Shown here: positions 46,601 through 58,469 of the stretch, piece after piece | How positions within the stretch are numbered: the stretch's first letter is position 1 | Layout: each line of letters begins with the position of its first letter | NCBI GenBank assembly: GCA_958295665.1 | Contig: OY282558.1 | Span: forward strand, 24,365,409 to 24,429,408 | From: Tipula vernalis | Taxonomy: Eukaryota; Arthropoda; Insecta; Diptera; Tipulidae | Direction: 5' to 3' | Length of the DNA stretch: 64,000 nt | Translations under genes and position numbers: made by a program | The notes under the pieces: model-generated | Seen by the model: only the letters and a program-made list of their open reading frames with translations | Told to the model about the DNA's origin: nothing | Databases searched by the model: none

Positions 46601-49600
46601 CATATGTATGTATGTACATACATACTTGTTTATTTTTAACATTACGTTAATATAAAATTCGAACAAGGTGAGATTTTAGATTAGTATCAGGATTAATCTT
46701 AATAGTAAAAAAAAAGAGGAAACCGTAAGATTTATGTTATGTACATACATCCAATTCCGGTTAATACAGGTATAATAAAAATGTACGTTTAAAGAGATTT
46801 AATAGGTATTAGGATTTTATTTATATTTTGTTTTGGAAGAACATATTTTTATTATGACATTAATAGGTTTAAAGTTCATTGATTTTAATCACTTCCGAGA
46901 CATTAAACTTTTCCAACATTTTTATAGAATTCTATTATAGGTAACCAAACCCATAACGTTTTTTATTTTGTATATTGAAAAAAATTAATAAATTTTACTT
47001 CAAATAAACAAAAATAAAAACAGAATAACAATTGATTTTATTTCCAATTTTATCTGTCATTCCCAAATATAATTCAAAGATTCTATACTAGTACAAAATA
47101 TTTAATTTTTTAAAAAGTAAATGAAATTTATATAAATTACAACAACAAACATTGTAAATAAAAATTATATAAATGAATTTCAATTAAAAATGTTAAATGA
47201 TTACCTTTCTGGACCAATTTTTTATCTTACGTAAATACATTGCGTATAATTAGAATTTTGTTTTATTTATAAGGTTAGTGATGAATGGGTGGGTGGTGAA
47301 AATAATAAAAGCAACAACATCAAACCACATAGAATTATCAGACATTACAATCAGACTACAAAGATGGAAAATATATTTTAAATTATTTCTGTATTGTACC
47401 TATTTAGAATTTAATAATATTTAATTTTCATTTTCTTCGCTGTAACATAGAATTGAATTAGTATTCATATTATTATGTAACTAGACTGCAGAGGGATTTT
47501 TCAAGCTTTTATTATTGTTGAATATTTTTGGATTTTTCATTTGGGTATTATATGGGTAACTAATTTATTACGAATTAAAATTAAAATTAATGTTTTAATT
47601 TCTATTTATTACCCTATTAAGCGAGTAGTCTTTAAAAGGTTTACATCACGGCAATACTGAAAAATAGCTTAATGTCTAAATTTATAACTTTCTCCTTTTT
47701 GGAGATGTCATTCATAATATGACTAAATAAAATTGGAAGAACTACTTAATTTAGGCATACTGTAACAACAAGCAAATTAAAATTCTTTAGTAACTTAATA
47801 TTGTTTTGGTTATACAAACTTCTTGACACTGTCCATAAGAATAGAAGGTTCTATTTTGAAAGTAATTCCAAGTCATTCAAAAAAATTAAGACGGTGCACG
47901 ACGTGTAATCAATAAAGAAAATAGGAAATAGTAACAGAAGCAGAGCAATTTATGGATTGTTTGAGCTGCTGCTATTTCCGCTGTGACTCCAATAGAGATA
48001 CCTCTGCTAATTGTATGGTGCAGCTTGATTTCCCAATCCACAAAACAAATACTTACAACCACCTTTATTAATTTGAAGGTAACCGCTTCAATAAAATAAC
48101 AAACTATTTATTCAAATTTCAAAACAATCATTGATCAATAATAGTACAATTTATTACATTTTGTTAGTGTGATGACAATTTAATGACATTTGAACAATAA
48201 ACAATTCATTATATGTTTTAACCTCTAAATGTGATTGTAACCTCATTGGCTTGGGTCGATCAGACACTACATGGCACACTATTTATTTGGATAGCCATCA
48301 GTGGTTAGGGCAGGTTTTGACGTTGCATATAGTGCCGACGGCCAATGTACAAAATTGTTTGTGGTTTATGTTAAAGTGTGCAAGAAGCTGGACTTAAAAT
48401 AACCTCGAAAAAAAAAACACTAGTTCATTTTAGCATCCTAAGGGCACGCTCCCACTCAATCATCCCATCATCCCGAAATTTTTAGTAAAAATACATAACT
48501 TTTACTCAAATTACTTTTAGTAAACTACTAGAAAATCAAGGGAAAAAAAATCCACTATACACGGATAAAAATAAATACAATTCTTTCCCCGACTGTACCT
48601 CCAACCAGAACCAAAATTTAAAATCAAAAATATCCATTCACAAAAACAATAATTTACGTGATCTTTTTGTTTGTGACTAATACTAATTAAATATTGATAA
48701 TAATAATATAAATACCAAAAAAAAACAATCAATAAAAATTACGTCACCGGATTACAATGATGATGATGATCTGCATTCTTGTCCTGCTTCATCTGCTAAC
48801 GCCGTTTTCACCAATTGATCGACTCATTTTTTTTTCCTCTTTTTGTAGATAAAATACGGTTTGAGATTCACTTAGTCTCGCTTCGCTTTTATTTCACGTA
48901 TGCACAATCGCTGTACTGTAGGTATATAAGTACACTTGAAATATTAGCTTTGGTTTTTTTAACTGCTTGTCTCGAATTATTATGCGATGAAACTTTAGGT
49001 GACAACCGCTTGGTATGGCTTTTGTTAGTTTACCAGTTTCACCGTTTCACTCCACAACAGCAAATGTTTGTTATCAACAGTAAAAAAAACACAGCGGAGA
49101 AAAAACAAATACTCAAAACTTAGCTTTCCACTCGAATTTTTACATATATCAATTTTATTTGCTTTTTTTTTATTATAAAAGATTTTAATTACACTGTGGG
49201 ATCACACTTAAATAAGCGGTCCTTAATAATTTTTTTCTTTTTATCAATTATAACATATAACTTTAACCGCACACAAAATTGTCACAAATATTTCCTATTT
49301 TTTTATATGTTAATTTTTTTTATTTATTTTTATTTTTTTTTAACTTATAAACTATTCAACAAAAATACGAACTTTATGGATATTCTTGGTTTTTTTATTT
49401 TCGATCGTTTTCAGTGTTTTATTACATTTTTTTTTTTCAACTGATATTCATCATATCTACCATTCGTGGCGATCATATCAGTACTGTCCCATTTTTATGT
49501 TCTTTTTTTCCCACAAGTAATTTCCAGGTTTAGCGGTTCTTTTCCCCTATTTTAACATTACGTTAATTGAACATTCCAAATTTGCATGTTTACCTTCCAA

Positions 49601-49771
49601 ACTTGTTCTTAATTACAGTACACGAAGCACATATAGCAATTTTTCTTTCTCTTCGTATCTACAACTACAAGGCAGGCAATAAAGTGAGAAAAGTGCGATT
49701 CGTTACATGATGTTGTGAATTCTGTTCTGATATACACTGCCAAAACATACCGCCGGCGTTGAAACATCGTT
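43646..49771. other. AT-rich non-coding DNA; 3' flank of BEL element at right
   Basis: No host gene identified. A TATA-like GTATATAAG lies at about 48918 near a locally GC-richer stretch (48750-49080) that might contain a promoter or first exon, but this is speculative. About 49,480-49,749 follows the BEL pol stop and, on the minus strand, starts TGTTTTGGCAG after a purine-rich CCGGCGG-type tract, so it may be a BEL 3' LTR. The matching 5' LTR is not in the window. Confidence 0.45.
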
Positions 49772-50476
49772 TTAATTCACTGGGAGAACGCATAACTTGT
49801 GAATTGGCCGCTTGTATGTGCCGCTTGCTGTTTTGATCGTAGCTACTCGCACGACACCATCATTTCCAGGATGCAGTTGAACAATCCGCCCGATTGACCA
49901 TCGCGAGGTAGTGAAATTTTCATCCTTTATTATTACGATGCCATTCAACTTGATATTTTCATGTTAAGTAAACCATTTGGATCTTCTTTGCAGACTGCTT
50001 AAATAATCACGATGCCATCGAACCCAAATATGCTGCTTGAGTTTTTTGACTAACTCCCATCTGGCAATGGCTGATAATTTGACGTTTACCAGCTCATTTT
50101 CTGGTAGTGCATGAAGTGCTCGCCCAATTGTGAAGTGTGCTGGCGTCAAAATCAGGTCATCTATATCAGTGGACGGTGAATCATTTGCACATAGAGGACG
50201 AGAATGGAGTATGCTTTCTATGCCGGTCATCAATGTTCCAAATTCTTCAAGGGACAAAATTATGTCACCAACGACCAGTTTAAGGTGAGTCTTGGCTGAC
50301 TTTACAGCTGCTTCCCATAGCCCATTCATGTGAGATGCACCTGGCGGGTTAAAATTCCACACAATTTCTTGCCTTCAAAGAGAGGAATTAATATAAGATT
50401 TGTTTAATTTTAGAAATTTGTACAACTCCGTCAATGATTTGTTAGCGTCCACGAAATTAGAACCATTATCGCTAAA
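49772..50476 (-). pseudogene. BEL/Pao integrase C-terminal half and DUF5641 tail
   Basis: On the minus strand it starts right at the gypsy insertion with FSDNGSNFVDANKSL (second catalytic Asp). After a frame change it runs HMNGLWEAAVKSAKTHLKLV (catalytic Glu), LHSRPLCANDSP, LTPAHFTIGRAL and WVRWHRDYLSSLQRRSKW, the signature of BEL integrase plus its C-terminal domain. The frame then ends and resumes as HKLCVLPVN and a stop at 49772-49774. This is the 3' part of the same gene whose 5' part is at 57373-58170. Confidence 0.93.
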
Positions 50477-50480
50477 CATT

Positions 50481-51283
50481 TGTAATAATTTGATTAAAAA
50501 TCTTTTTTGGGATTTGGTTTTTAAAGTTTTTTATTTATAAAATTCACTTTAACCAATTTATTAATTTATTATTTCAATTTATGAACAAAGTTTTTAGTTA
50601 TAATTTTCACTATTGTATCATACACTTTTTATATGAACTTTTTCCAAAAAAAAGAAAAATTAATTTCCAACACTTTTTTTGGTAATTTTTAGAATTTATT
50701 TCTTTTTATAATTTTTACCTACGTTGGTAAAGTCACTTCATCGATAGAACTGATCCCCTCGTTTTTATTTCGTTCAAACAAAATATATTTTGTTTGTCCG
50801 TGTATATCACAACCCCTTATGTGCCAGAGTATATTATTCTGAAACACATAAATAAAATGCTAATGGTATTGCATAACTTGACAGGCAATGTAATAAGTAC
50901 ATCGAGAGTATTTGTTGCATGTATATGCCAGTATTTCTCCTAATTCGTATTTTTCGTTATGGAAATTCGCTTGTATAGAATTAGAGGAGAATACGCTACA
51001 CATTGAAATGTGAATAAAATATTTTGCTGATGATGATTTTGATGATTGCTGATTATACTGCAAATCAATCATATGATCAAATAGAAAACGCAATAACCTT
51101 GATCATGAAAATAATTTTGTTGATTTCATATCTTCTGAAATTATTTAATAAATTTATATTTGTATGGCGAATGAGCTCAGTAGTAAATGACGAATACTTT
51201 GTTTAATTTCAATTTTAAATTTTTCCGTTTTTTATTCATGTAGGGATTAATTTTCTCGTTAAGAAATATATTAATCCCCTACA
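50481..51283 (-). repeat. Gypsy 3' LTR
   Basis: 803 bp. Matches 56566-57368 with two differences noticed by eye: GCGAATGAGCTCAGTAG here against GCGCATGAGCTCAATAG there. Such similarity implies recent insertion. Confidence 0.96.
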
Positions 51284-51427
51284 TCACCCCCCTTGCAGTT
51301 TAAAGTCCCCCGGGTGTTGATGTGAAAACCTGTCGGCTTTTAAATTTATATCTATAATATTGGCTTGAGATAGCTGCCACGGAAATGATTCGGTTGAAAT
51401 AGGTTCCGAATGCGATAAATTAATTTA

Positions 51428-54400
51428 CTACTGCTTGCGGTAAAAGTTAAAATGCACATGTCGAATTGGTTTTGGTGCTTCCAGTTCCATTGAGCAAAGT
51501 ATGCCATACGCTGGTTTCAAACGGTCAAGCGATATTGATTGTTGCTTGCCTTTAATATCTATGACAAATTGTTTTCGTAGTTTGCGAATCACTTTAAATG
51601 GGCCATCATAAGGTGGAGTAAGACCTGTGCGAACTTTATCTATGCGTACAAATACATAGTCGCAATTTTCAAGTGACTTTGGCACAAAAATTTTGCTCTC
51701 TGTTACTCGTGGTGGAGTGGGTATGATATCATGCATAGTTGATCTTAAACGGTCGATCACTGTGTCATGGGTTGGCATAGGAGTGCGAGGATTATCTGCA
51801 AGAAATTCACCGGGTAATTTCAAGGTTTGTCCGTAGACAAGCTCAGCCGGTGAACACTTTATATCCTCTTTCACTGTTGCTCTAATTCCCAAAAGTACTA
51901 TAGGAACTTCTAGACTCCAATTGACTGTGTTATCACGGGCCATCAATGCTGCTTTAAGTTGCCGGTGAAAACGTTCGACCATTCCATTCGCTTGTGGATG
52001 GTATGAAGAAGTTCGAATGCGATGTGAGCCAAGAAGTTTGGTTAATTCACTGAAAAGTTTGGACTCAAATTGGGTGCCCTGATCTGTTGTTATTGTTGCA
52101 GGTACACCAAATCGCGAAATATAATTATTAACGAATGTTGTTGCAATCGTTGCTGCTGACATATCCATCATGGGATAGGCTTCTGGCCAGCGGGTGAATC
52201 TATCGACACATGTTAGTAAATATTGACATCCATTTGACGGTGGAAGAGGACCTACTACGTCTATGTGGATATGTTCAAATCGACCTTGGGGTATCTCGAA
52301 TTGCGCTAAAGGCGACTTGGTATGCCGTTGGACTTTCGATTTTTGGCATGCTAAACATGACTGGGCCCACTGGGTTACGTCTTTGTTTATGCTTGGCCAG
52401 AAATAACGAGCTGTAATCAGTTTACGTGTAGCCCGAGCTCCAGGGTGCGAAAGGTTATGTAGTTGCTGAAAAATATTCTTTCTCAAAGGTTCAGGTATGT
52501 ACGGACGGTTTGCACCTGTCGATACTTCGTAGTATACCTCGAAACCTGGAAGTTTGAAGCTTTCAAGGCGATATGAAGCTTTATGACGGCGCGAACCAGA
52601 TAAAATATTCTGTAGTTCCTCGTCTTTTTGCTGCGCTGAAATAATTGCGCCATAATCAAGCTTTGCCTCAATTGTATTAATGTCTAATTGATCAGTACTT
52701 CTGCAAGTATCATTTTCAATTATCGTTGTACTGATTCTTGACAATGCGTCTGCAACTACGTTGTCTTTACCTTGCACATGCTGAATGTCTATTGTAAACT
52801 GACTAATGTAATCTAAATGCCTTGATTGGCGAGGATTACGTTCAGTTTTGGACTGAATTGCTCTAGTCAGTGGTTTATGATCGGTATATATTGTAAACTC
52901 CCGACCTTCCACAAAATACCTAAAATGTTTGATGGCTAAGTATATTGCCAATAATTCCCGATCGAACGCGGAATATTTTCTTTCTGCGTCCGAAAGCTTC
53001 TTTGAAAAGAATCCCAAAGGCTCCCAGCAATTTTGATTATATTGCTGTAGCACTGCTCCTACTGCTACATTTGACGCGTCACATGTCACGCTAAATTTCG
53101 TATTTGACAGCGGATGCGCTAGTAATGTAACTGTGCCCAATTTAGTTTTTAATTGCTGGAATGCATCATCACATTCTTTTGGCCACGAAAAATGTTTTGG
53201 TGTTTTAGGCCTTGTCAGTAAATTTGCTAAATGAGTATGGATTGGGGCTAATATTTCGGCTAAATTCGGTATAAACCGGTGGTAATAATTCACCATGCCA
53301 ACAAATTGTTGAATTTTCTTAATTGATTCAGGAGCAGCGAAATAAATAATGGCATTAATTCTCTCTTGAGAGGGCAGAATACCATTAGGTGTGATCTTAT
53401 GGCTTAAAAAATCTAAAGAACTTGCGCCGAACACGCATTTAGAGCTCTTAATATGCACGTCATAGTCCACTAATCTCTGAAAGAGTTGTTCTAGGTGCTT
53501 TTTGTGATGTGCCTCATCGGAAGATGCTACTAAAATATCGTCGATATAGACGAATACGAAGTCTAAATCTTTAACTACTTCGTTAATAAACCGCTGGAAT
53601 GTTTGTGCGGCATTGCGTAAACCAAAGGGCATTCGAGTGAACTCGAAAAGGCCAAAAGGAGTGGTTATCGCTGTTTTATGAATGTCTTCCGGAGCTACGG
53701 GAATTAAATGATAGACTCTGACTAAGTCGATTTTCGAGAAAATATTATTTCCATGCAAATTCATGGAGAAATTTTGAATATGCGGTATCGGATACCGATC
53801 CGGCGTTGTGATCGCGTTTAATCTGCGATAATCACCACATGGTCTCCAATCAAGATCTTTTTTCTTGACCATGTGCAATGGGCATGATACAGGAGAAGAT
53901 GAAGGTCTACAAATGCCTAGTTCAACCATATGCTTAAATTCTAATAAGGCTGCTTTATGGCGTATGGAATCTAATCTCCTTGGTCTTGTCACTGGTAAAT
54001 GTCCTTCAGTAACTATATGATGGACCACTGGATGTTTCACTGGTGTATTATAATTAGGCTCTGATGTGAGCGAAGGGAACTTTTTAAGAATTGTCCCATA
54101 GCCATTGTCGATTGCGAAATGAATTGGACTTTCAACCTCTACTTGCGTCTCATTGGCACATATTGACAGCTGAGTCGCTGAATCAACTAGCCTTTTTCGC
54201 CTAAGATCGACTAAGAGGCCAAATTTCACCAGGAAATCTGCACCAATAATCGGACGACTCACATCGGCGAGTATAAATGCATGAATAAATGTACGCCTGA
54301 GTCCGATATTAACCTCTAACAATTTTGTACCGTAGGTGTTAATTGTGCTGCCATTGGCTGCCGATAATACGAGATCGGACTTATTATAATTCAAATAAAT

Positions 54401-54718
54401 TGGCGAAGAATTCATGTTTCCAATCTTATTACTATTATTATTATTGCAATTCATTTTGCTTGTATAATTATTATAAAAATTCAGGTTTGACATGTTTATA
54501 TGTCTGACAGGGAGCACCGACAGGTCAGCTCCCGTGTCTATTAAGAAGTGTAGCTTATTTATTTGGTCACATACAATTAATCGGCTTGTTTTTTTGTTGG
54601 TCTGTGCCGTAAAGACCTGGGGACTGTTTAAATGTTTTTTGACGTGCTCGGCACGTTTTCGGTCGTCGCCTGGTTTGCTAAAGGCTGGCTCCCGCTCCAG
54701 CTGCATGGCGGATAACAT
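51428..54718 (-). CDS. pol: Gypsy Pol polyprotein (protease, RT, RNase H, integrase)
   Basis: An uninterrupted 1,096-codon frame. Protease: [16 protein letters not shown] (Asp61). Reverse transcriptase about 240-470: [36 protein letters not shown] and the catalytic YIDD at 391-394. RNase H about 540-665, with Asp547, Glu588, Asp613 and Asp657. Integrase: zinc site H754, H758, C788, C791, then catalytic Asp820 (HIDVVGPL), Asp879 ([10 protein letters not shown]) and Glu915 ([11 protein letters not shown]). All catalytic residues expected are present. Pol overlaps the end of gag by 91 nt in another frame, so it is probably made by ribosomal frameshifting, and the ATG at 54718 need not be the true start. 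It copies element RNA to DNA and inserts it. Confidence 0.97.
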   Translation of the reverse strand: MLSAMQLEREPAFSKPGDDRKRAEHVKKHLNSPQVFTAQTNKKTSRLIVCDQINKLHFLIDTGADLSVLPVRHINMSNLNFYNNYTSKMNCNNNNSNKIGNMNSSPIYLNYNKSDLVLSAANGSTINTYGTKLLEVNIGLRRTFIHAFILADVSRPIIGADFLVKFGLLVDLRRKRLVDSATQLSICANETQVEVESPIHFAIDNGYGTILKKFPSLTSEPNYNTPVKHPVVHHIVTEGHLPVTRPRRLDSIRHKAALLEFKHMVELGICRPSSSPVSCPLHMVKKKDLDWRPCGDYRRLNAITTPDRYPIPHIQNFSMNLHGNNIFSKIDLVRVYHLIPVAPEDIHKTAITTPFGLFEFTRMPFGLRNAAQTFQRFINEVVKDLDFVFVYIDDILVASSDEAHHKKHLEQLFQRLVDYDVHIKSSKCVFGASSLDFLSHKITPNGILPSQERINAIIYFAAPESIKKIQQFVGMVNYYHRFIPNLAEILAPIHTHLANLLTRPKTPKHFSWPKECDDAFQQLKTKLGTVTLLAHPLSNTKFSVTCDASNVAVGAVLQQYNQNCWEPLGFFSKKLSDAERKYSAFDRELLAIYLAIKHFRYFVEGREFTIYTDHKPLTRAIQSKTERNPRQSRHLDYISQFTIDIQHVQGKDNVVADALSRISTTIIENDTCRSTDQLDINTIEAKLDYGAIISAQQKDEELQNILSGSRRHKASYRLESFKLPGFEVYYEVSTGANRPYIPEPLRKNIFQQLHNLSHPGARATRKLITARYFWPSINKDVTQWAQSCLACQKSKVQRHTKSPLAQFEIPQGRFEHIHIDVVGPLPPSNGCQYLLTCVDRFTRWPEAYPMMDMSAATIATTFVNNYISRFGVPATITTDQGTQFESKLFSELTKLLGSHRIRTSSYHPQANGMVERFHRQLKAALMARDNTVNWSLEVPIVLLGIRATVKEDIKCSPAELVYGQTLKLPGEFLADNPRTPMPTHDTVIDRLRSTMHDIIPTPPRVTESKIFVPKSLENCDYVFVRIDKVRTGLTPPYDGPFKVIRKLRKQFVIDIKGKQQSISLDRLKPAYGILCSMELEAPKPIRHVHFNFYRKQ

Positions 54719-55638
54719 GCTTTCGCTTTCTCTCGATATCTATAATGTAATACACAATATCTGTTTGTATTAGGTCTACTTGGCGACCCTTGTCCTTGAT
54801 TCGACCTGTTGTTATAACTTCTATTATTTGAGTTAGATCTATTTCGCTGTCTCCATCCTTGTGATTGTGACCTATTCCCCTGGGCTAGCTGGTTCAATTT
54901 TGCCTCGATTTGGGTTAATCGCTCTTCGACTGTTTTTCTTTGGGACGATCTAATAGGGAGCTCTTGACCTTGCTCATTACGCTGAGTGGGACGGGATCTT
55001 TCTGAAGTCTGATATGTCTGCTTGTGACTGGTGATTGCGCTTATATGGCTAACATTTGTCTGCATTGCTTCATGCATGCGGTCTGCCATTTTGGCCAACT
55101 CTTCTAGTGTCTGTTCCGCTGGCTGCGCTGCTATGGCTATTCTGATTATCTCTGGCATCCTTCTGACCCAGAATGATCGGATTACTACCGCGGATAAGTT
55201 CGTGCTCGCAAGCGAGCGAATCGACCCTAAAATTTCCGATGGTTTGTCTTCGCCAATCTGCTGACCTGTCAGTAATTGTGCGAGCTATTGCTCTTCTGAA
55301 GGAGCTAAGCGCTCTAAAAGCAAATTTTTTAATTTTAAATATTGATTGGTCGTGGGAGGACATTCGAAAAAATCGGAAATTAGATTGCACGTGTCAGGCA
55401 TTAAAGCGCCAAGTACGTGCAAAAATTTGGTCTTTTCGGATTTAATTTGTTGCGTTTCAAACTGCAACTCGGCCACTCGGAACCAGTTCAATGGTGATGC
55501 CGTCCACAAAGGTTGCAGTTTAACGCTTGTTGATGATATTTCCTTCCCATTTACAGTGTCTGTTATGCGTACGTCACTTGTTGCCTGTGTTGGAGCGTTT
55601 TTGTCTAGTGTATCCATCTTATTTTCGCCGTCTGCCAT
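54628..55638 (-). pseudogene. gag: Gypsy Gag with one in-frame stop codon
   Basis: The frame from ATG 55638 to 54628 (337 codons) is open except for TAG at 55285-55287. The N-terminal part has PLNWFRVAELQFETQQIKSE and FLHVLGALMPDT, capsid motifs of this gypsy group. After the stop, LAQLLTGQQIGEDKPSEIL and IRIAIAAQPAEQTLEELAKM continue it. Near the end [18 protein letters not shown] is the unusual CHCC zinc finger known from CsRn1-type elements. The stop would remove most of Gag, so this copy is likely non-autonomous unless read through. Confidence 0.9.
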
Positions 55639-56565
55639 TTTATTTTTTTGTTGTTTTATTTATTTTCAGACTCGTCGTATAACTGTCAATTACTTTGAAC
55701 AATATTCGATAAAAAAAAAATGGGTTGCCTTCGGATTCCTTGATCTGAAATTCTTTTAAAAATAATAATTGTTTCGATAATCGTCGGATGCTGCGGGCGA
55801 TATTATTTAGCTCTCGCTTAGTTCCGGAATTCGACCAATGACTAATGCAGGGATTTTGAAAACTATATTTTGACGGGACGACCAATTGCAAACGATTGAA
55901 TGAAACACGATTTGAAAGAGCGAAAGAAACAGAAAAAAAATTACCGAAAATGTTGGAAATTTTACAAATAATTTAAGAATTTAAGAATAATTTTGATACA
56001 ATAAATTTTAAATTTTCTTTGAAATAAAAACTTGCCGATTTTCTTCGTCTATCCTTCTGCCGCTCCCGTTACTGTTGCTCCCGCGTTGCGGTGTGGGTTG
56101 GCCGCTACACCGTATAAATGTGTATCCTCCGTTAGTGCGATGATTTTTGTAAACGTACATTTAACCGCTATTTTCTCGTTTGTGCGGGTATTTACTGTAT
56201 ACGCACGTTTATAATTATAATTTCCTTGTGGATGTGATGTTTATTGCTGCAGTCGCACCGTTGCTACTTCATTATATAAAAACAATCGTAACCTCGTTGA
56301 TATAGTCGCTTATGTAAGAATAAAAAAAAAAAAAAACAAAGCGCTGTAATTTATGTGTTTTTTTTTTTTTTTAATTTTGCTAAAATTGTTGGCTACGTAC
56401 CTTTACCTGGTACGACTGATGTCGTACCAGGTGTCCAGTTATAAAATCCCTTTGCCAAATAAGCGCTCTATGTGCGCCTCGTACTTCAATATGCTGCTCC
56501 TCTGCTGACTCCAATATATTTATAAATATACTTAACGGTAAAAACCGTTGTCGGTGTGTCACCAA
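55639..56565 (-). other. Gypsy leader (5' untranslated region)
   Basis: About 930 bases between 5' LTR and gag, including the probable primer-binding site at its right end and an 11 bp perfect hairpin at 56405-56432 (ACCTGGTACGA, loop CTGATG). Poly-A and poly-T runs lie at 56320-56375. It should contain packaging signals. No protein is evident. Confidence 0.7.
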
Positions 56566-57368
56566 TGTAATAATTTGATTAAAAATCTTTTTTGGGATTT
56601 GGTTTTTAAAGTTTTTTATTTATAAAATTCACTTTAACCAATTTATTAATTTATTATTTCAATTTATGAACAAAGTTTTTAGTTATAATTTTCACTATTG
56701 TATCATACACTTTTTATATGAACTTTTTCCAAAAAAAAGAAAAATTAATTTCCAACACTTTTTTTGGTAATTTTTAGAATTTATTTCTTTTTATAATTTT
56801 TACCTACGTTGGTAAAGTCACTTCATCGATAGAACTGATCCCCTCGTTTTTATTTCGTTCAAACAAAATATATTTTGTTTGTCCGTGTATATCACAACCC
56901 CTTATGTGCCAGAGTATATTATTCTGAAACACATAAATAAAATGCTAATGGTATTGCATAACTTGACAGGCAATGTAATAAGTACATCGAGAGTATTTGT
57001 TGCATGTATATGCCAGTATTTCTCCTAATTCGTATTTTTCGTTATGGAAATTCGCTTGTATAGAATTAGAGGAGAATACGCTACACATTGAAATGTGAAT
57101 AAAATATTTTGCTGATGATGATTTTGATGATTGCTGATTATACTGCAAATCAATCATATGATCAAATAGAAAACGCAATAACCTTGATCATGAAAATAAT
57201 TTTGTTGATTTCATATCTTCTGAAATTATTTAATAAATTTATATTTGTATGGCGCATGAGCTCAATAGTAAATGACGAATACTTTGTTTAATTTCAATTT
57301 TAAATTTTTCCGTTTTTTATTCATGTAGGGATTAATTTTCTCGTTAAGAAATATATTAATCCCCTACA
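56566..57368 (-). repeat. Gypsy 5' LTR
   Basis: 803 bp, nearly identical to the 3' LTR. It should carry the promoter for the genomic RNA. I did not assign a transcription start. Confidence 0.96.
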
Positions 57369-57372
57369 CATT

Positions 57373-58170
57373 GCTCTACAAAGTCCCCGTCTGGCCGTCA
57401 TACGACTCAAAGCTGCTAAAAAACTTTGTGATGTTAAATCACACACAATTTCTATATGCACCGCTTTCGTGCTAAGATATACAAATATGCAAATGTATGC
57501 TTTGGCTGACACCTGTCCCCTTCTTCTCACAGGAGTGACCTTACATGGGCCAGCATAATCAACCTCGACATTTACGAATGCATCAGCATATGTCACCCTC
57601 TCTGCTTTTGTTTGACACATCGCACGCACTTGTGTACGATTTCTCGAACAACATCTTTGGCTCGTATACGATCCAGTATTTGCTGCGTAATATGTTACTG
57701 GTTAAGTTGATACCGGCATGATAAAATCTGTTGTGATAGTCCCGAACAATGGCTTTGGTGATTACAGATTTATGCGGTAAAATTACAGGATGCCTTGTGA
57801 TATACGGAGCTGCTAAATTTCTTAGTCTCCCGCCGACTCATAAAACCCCAAACTTGTATACAAAAGGGTTTAATGATTTGATTTTGCTAGTTTTGTGTAC
57901 TGATATAAGTTATTTTTCAAATATTTGATGTCTCCCTCAAATGTGGTAGCTTGTTCAAACCTGATTATCATCAAAGATGCTTCCTCGATATCCGATAGTA
58001 GTAATGGCCCAACACATCGCTGCTCTTTTGACATCCGACAATTGCGCGAGAACCGAAGTATCAATGCTAATATTTTAGACATTTTGAAAAAGCTTGAGTA
58101 TCGGTCAATGATTTCTTGGACGACATAATTCGCTGCAGTTACTTTGAACGCAAACATCTCCACTTTCGCT
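57373..58170 (-). pseudogene. BEL/Pao Pol: end of RNase H region and N-terminal half of integrase
   Basis: A frame at 58163-57870 (EQRCVGPLLLSDIEEASLMI and so on) is the BEL segment before the integrase. Later, 57629-57373 reads AFVNVEVDYAGPCKVTPVRR, YICIFVYLSTKAVHIEIVCD and ARRGLC, with the first catalytic Asp in VDYAGP. It stops at the gypsy target site 57369-57372. Stops and frame changes occur between 57630 and 57870. The gene continues beyond the insertion at 50476. Confidence 0.92.
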
Positions 58171-58469
58171 TCTTCATTTGTACCATATTACACAAGTTGG
58201 AGTGGCCAAAACTCATCATGTTGCCTCGACCATTGAGGGCCATTCCACCACAACTTATTTTCTAACAATTCAGTTGAGTTTATTCCACGCGAAGCCCAAT
58301 CGGCGGGATTATCATCTGAACGTACATGCTTCCATTGCTCTCTCTCTTAAAATGATTGAGGATTTCTGATGTGCGATTGGCGATAAACGTTGGCCATTTT
58401 CGGGGATGTGATGATAGCCAATCAAAAACAATTTTTGAATCTGTCCATAGCGTCGTTTTCTCAATCGTT

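Larger units (their letters stand above)
50481..57368 (-). mobile_element. Young CsRn1-type Ty3/gypsy retrotransposon, 6,888 bp
   Basis: Two 803 bp LTRs (50481-51283 and 56566-57368), with TG...CA ends and only a couple of visible differences, enclose gag and an intact pol. The target duplication CATT is at 50477-50480 and 57369-57372. The site next to the 5' LTR on the element strand, TTGGTGACACACCGAC, resembles a tRNA-Trp primer-binding site (TGGTGACCCCGAC). That usage, together with the Gag CHCC finger, points to the CsRn1 clade. The polypurine tract AAGGGGGGTGA precedes the 3' LTR. It sits inside the BEL integrase gene. Confidence 0.96.

Noticed and set aside
54492..55759. Plus-strand frames of 77-137 codons opposite gypsy gag and pol
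   Set aside because: Antisense shadows of the well-supported minus-strand genes.
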